From: CAIXSC01 sp046349915
GTDB taxonomy: Bacteria; Planctomycetota; Planctomycetia; Pirellulales; Pirellulaceae
Direction of reading: 5' to 3'
DNA length: 64,000 nt
NCBI GenBank assembly: GCA_046349915.1
Contig: JAXMBL010000006.1
Location: 561,747 to 625,746, forward strand
Part shown: positions 62,693 through 64,000 of the stretch, in pieces
Position numbering within the stretch: the stretch's first letter is position 1
Layout of the letters: every line of letters starts with the position of its first letter
Notes under the pieces: generated by a model
Databases searched by the model: none
What the model was told of the DNA's origin: nothing
What the model saw: only the letters and a program-made list of their open reading frames with translations
Position numbers and translations under genes: made by a program

Positions 62693-63493
62693 ATGTCAAG
62701 CTTCCAGAGCGAACGCGATACCATTGCGGGTTTGGGACTGCTGACCTCTCATTACGTTCGGTTTGATCCGGCGGTGTCGGTTCGTGGCAAAGCGACGCAT
62801 GCCCATGGATTCAATGTTCATTGTCTCGTCGTGGACAATGTGGATGGCGAAGTTCTAGCGATTGATCGCAATCGCATCTATGCCGACCAAAATCCGCTAC
62901 AGCATGCGGAACAAGTGGCGGTTCGCGAAGCTCTCGAACGATTGCATGCCAAGTACCCTTGTCCTGAGGGGATGTCGATCGACGACTACATCCGTAAGCG
63001 ACTCTTCATGGCGCCTGGACAAAGTGAACGAGACTTCATCGATGTGGGTTGCACGTTGTACAACACGTTTGATCCGTGTGGTTTTTGCGCCGTCACGTTG
63101 CTGGTGTGTTATATGAAACGCATCGCCTTCTTGTTTGAAGACAAGAAGTTCGATGGTGTCTACGAGAAAATGCGCGAGTATTTCCGCAATCGCGAGTCGG
63201 TCAAGGAACCTCTGGTGCTGGCGCCATTTCCAGAAACAGCCGACACACCGACGAATGAGAATCCACTGTTTGAGGGCGCGCGACTGATCCACGCCTTGCG
63301 TGAACGAGTCAAAGCCAAGGAGGATGCCGGCACGGCGCTAGTCATGACGTTGGACGCCGAACACCAGACGTTGGGGCAGGCGAGTGATTTGTTTCTCCGT
63401 ATAACCCCGGAGCACTTGACAACGGAAGGATGTGAACGAGAGAGGAACATCCGGACGCTGGCAGGCATTCGCGCCATGCTAAACCTGCACTGA
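62693..63493 (+). CDS. Zinc-dependent cytidine deaminase-fold protein
   Basis: A 266-residue protein with the deaminase signature: His71-Ala-Glu73 (LQHAEQVAVREAL) and Cys129-x2-Cys132 (NTFDPCGFCAVTLLV), the zinc site and proton shuttle of the CDA superfamily. The gap between the two motifs is long (about 55 residues) and contains YIRKRLFMAPGQSERDF. A ~110-residue C-terminal extension has no recognised domain. Substrate (free base, nucleotide or nucleic acid) cannot be told. ATG 62693 has GAGGAAAG about 14 bases upstream. It lies 57 bases after the nuclease-cytochrome gene on the same strand and may be co-transcribed. Confidence 0.82.
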   Translation: MSSFQSERDTIAGLGLLTSHYVRFDPAVSVRGKATHAHGFNVHCLVVDNVDGEVLAIDRNRIYADQNPLQHAEQVAVREALERLHAKYPCPEGMSIDDYIRKRLFMAPGQSERDFIDVGCTLYNTFDPCGFCAVTLLVCYMKRIAFLFEDKKFDGVYEKMREYFRNRESVKEPLVLAPFPETADTPTNENPLFEGARLIHALRERVKAKEDAGTALVMTLDAEHQTLGQASDLFLRITPEHLTTEGCERERNIRTLAGIRAMLNLH

Positions 63494-63650
63494 AGTCCTC
63501 CCAAGGAATGTGTGGCTGCTTGGCCATGTGACTCGCGATCGCCGTCTAGCACAGATTGCTTGGTAACCTAATCTCAGGTTCTCTAGACTTCCAGGAATCG
63601 GAGGATGCCTCCGCCTCAAATCTGTGGCAGTATCGTGTAAGAACGCGGAC

Positions 63651-63887
63651 ATGGTATGCGGCGAAACCAAACGGACAACGCGGAAGGCAACGACGGAACC
63701 CCTGCGGCGAGCAATTGCCGAAAGCGGTCTGTCGTTCAAAGAACTCCATCGCCGCACGGGAGTCGTCCGGCAGTTGCTCATGAAATTTGTTAGGGGCGGG
63801 CAATCGTTGAGACTCGATCACGCTGTCAAGCAAGCGGGGCTTTTCTGGCTTGAACTAACGCCTTACAAAGGAAGAAAAGTGAAGTGA
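63651..63887 (+). CDS. Small helix-turn-helix protein
   Basis: A 78-residue protein. LRRAIAESGLSFKELHRRTG and VVRQLLMKFVRGGQSLRLDHA match the XRE-like helix-turn-helix of small planctomycete regulators (recognition helix around VRQLLMKF), ending in a strand-like AGLFWLELTPYKG. ATG 63651 is the better start; an upstream GTG at 63624 would add nine residues. No clear ribosome site was seen. It follows the deaminase gene by about 157 bases. The last 113 bases of the window after its stop hold no complete gene; a new frame may begin beyond the edge. Confidence 0.7.
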   Translation: MVCGETKRTTRKATTEPLRRAIAESGLSFKELHRRTGVVRQLLMKFVRGGQSLRLDHAVKQAGLFWLELTPYKGRKVK

Positions 63888-64000
63888 GGAAAACCACTAT
63901 ACGATTTACGTCTTTCCCGAAGACAGAGCCACCGCCATCGTTTGTTTCGAAGATAACTGGAGTATTCCAGGAGCTAGAGAGTGAATTAGGGACAGAACTC

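Overview
The window looks like chromosomal DNA of a planctomycete (Planctomycetota, Pirellulales-like). Several gene families that are hallmarks of that phylum occur repeatedly: five DUF1501 proteins, three DUF1549/DUF1553 (PSCyt-type) proteins, one DUF1800 protein, three ECF sigma factors, two very large membrane Ser/Thr kinases, a Tat-exported Gfo/Idh/MocA oxidoreductase, and surface proteins with LEPR-like N-terminal motifs. Phylum-level placement is an inference from gene content. No rRNA, tRNA, CRISPR array, phage module or origin was recognised.

Layout. 0.3-8.2 kb (+): UxaA-type sugar-acid dehydratase, a secreted unknown, a DUF1800/DUF1501 pair and a membrane-anchored trypsin-like protease. 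A single-domain response regulator runs towards the protease and overlaps its end. 9.0 kb: an orphan ParD-like antitoxin. 9.4-14.4 kb (-): a TonB-like membrane protein, then a cytochrome/DUF1549/DUF1553 protein with its DUF1501 partner. 14.7-17.0 kb: a DUF2784 gene split by an IS1380-family element; removing the element plus one CTAG repeat restores the frame exactly. 17.1-24.0 kb: an 1867-residue kinase with an FG-GAP-like sensor region, an ECF sigma factor, and a 672-bp internally deleted ISAzo13-like element. 24.1-26.8 kb: cysK and a 1.7-kb repeat-rich spacer. 26.8-34.3 kb (+): DUF1549/DUF1501 pair, an ECF sigma factor overlapping a transmembrane DUF1549 protein, and a PA0069-type radical SAM protein. 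34.3-37.8 kb: oxyR and katG, divergent. 37.9-46.6 kb (-): PhnZ-like HD oxygenase, a 1358-residue unknown membrane protein, two overlapping RlaP-like nucleotidyltransferases, a SUKH protein and a Gfo/Idh/MocA protein. 46.7-57.3 kb: DUF1501, an ECF sigma/kinase pair, a beta-helix/PKD surface protein, an IS remnant and another DUF1501. 57.5-64 kb: AlkD-like protein, a tiny LEPR-like protein, an unknown, an S1/P1 nuclease fused to a cytochrome c-like domain, a deaminase and an HTH protein.

Two themes stand out. One is envelope degradation/redox machinery (DUF1501, DUF1549/1553, DUF1800) tied to ECF and kinase signalling, including a case where a DUF1549 protein sits where an anti-sigma factor normally would. 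The other is a set of unusual architectures: the nuclease-cytochrome fusion, the tandem RlaP pair, and the large PBP-like membrane protein.
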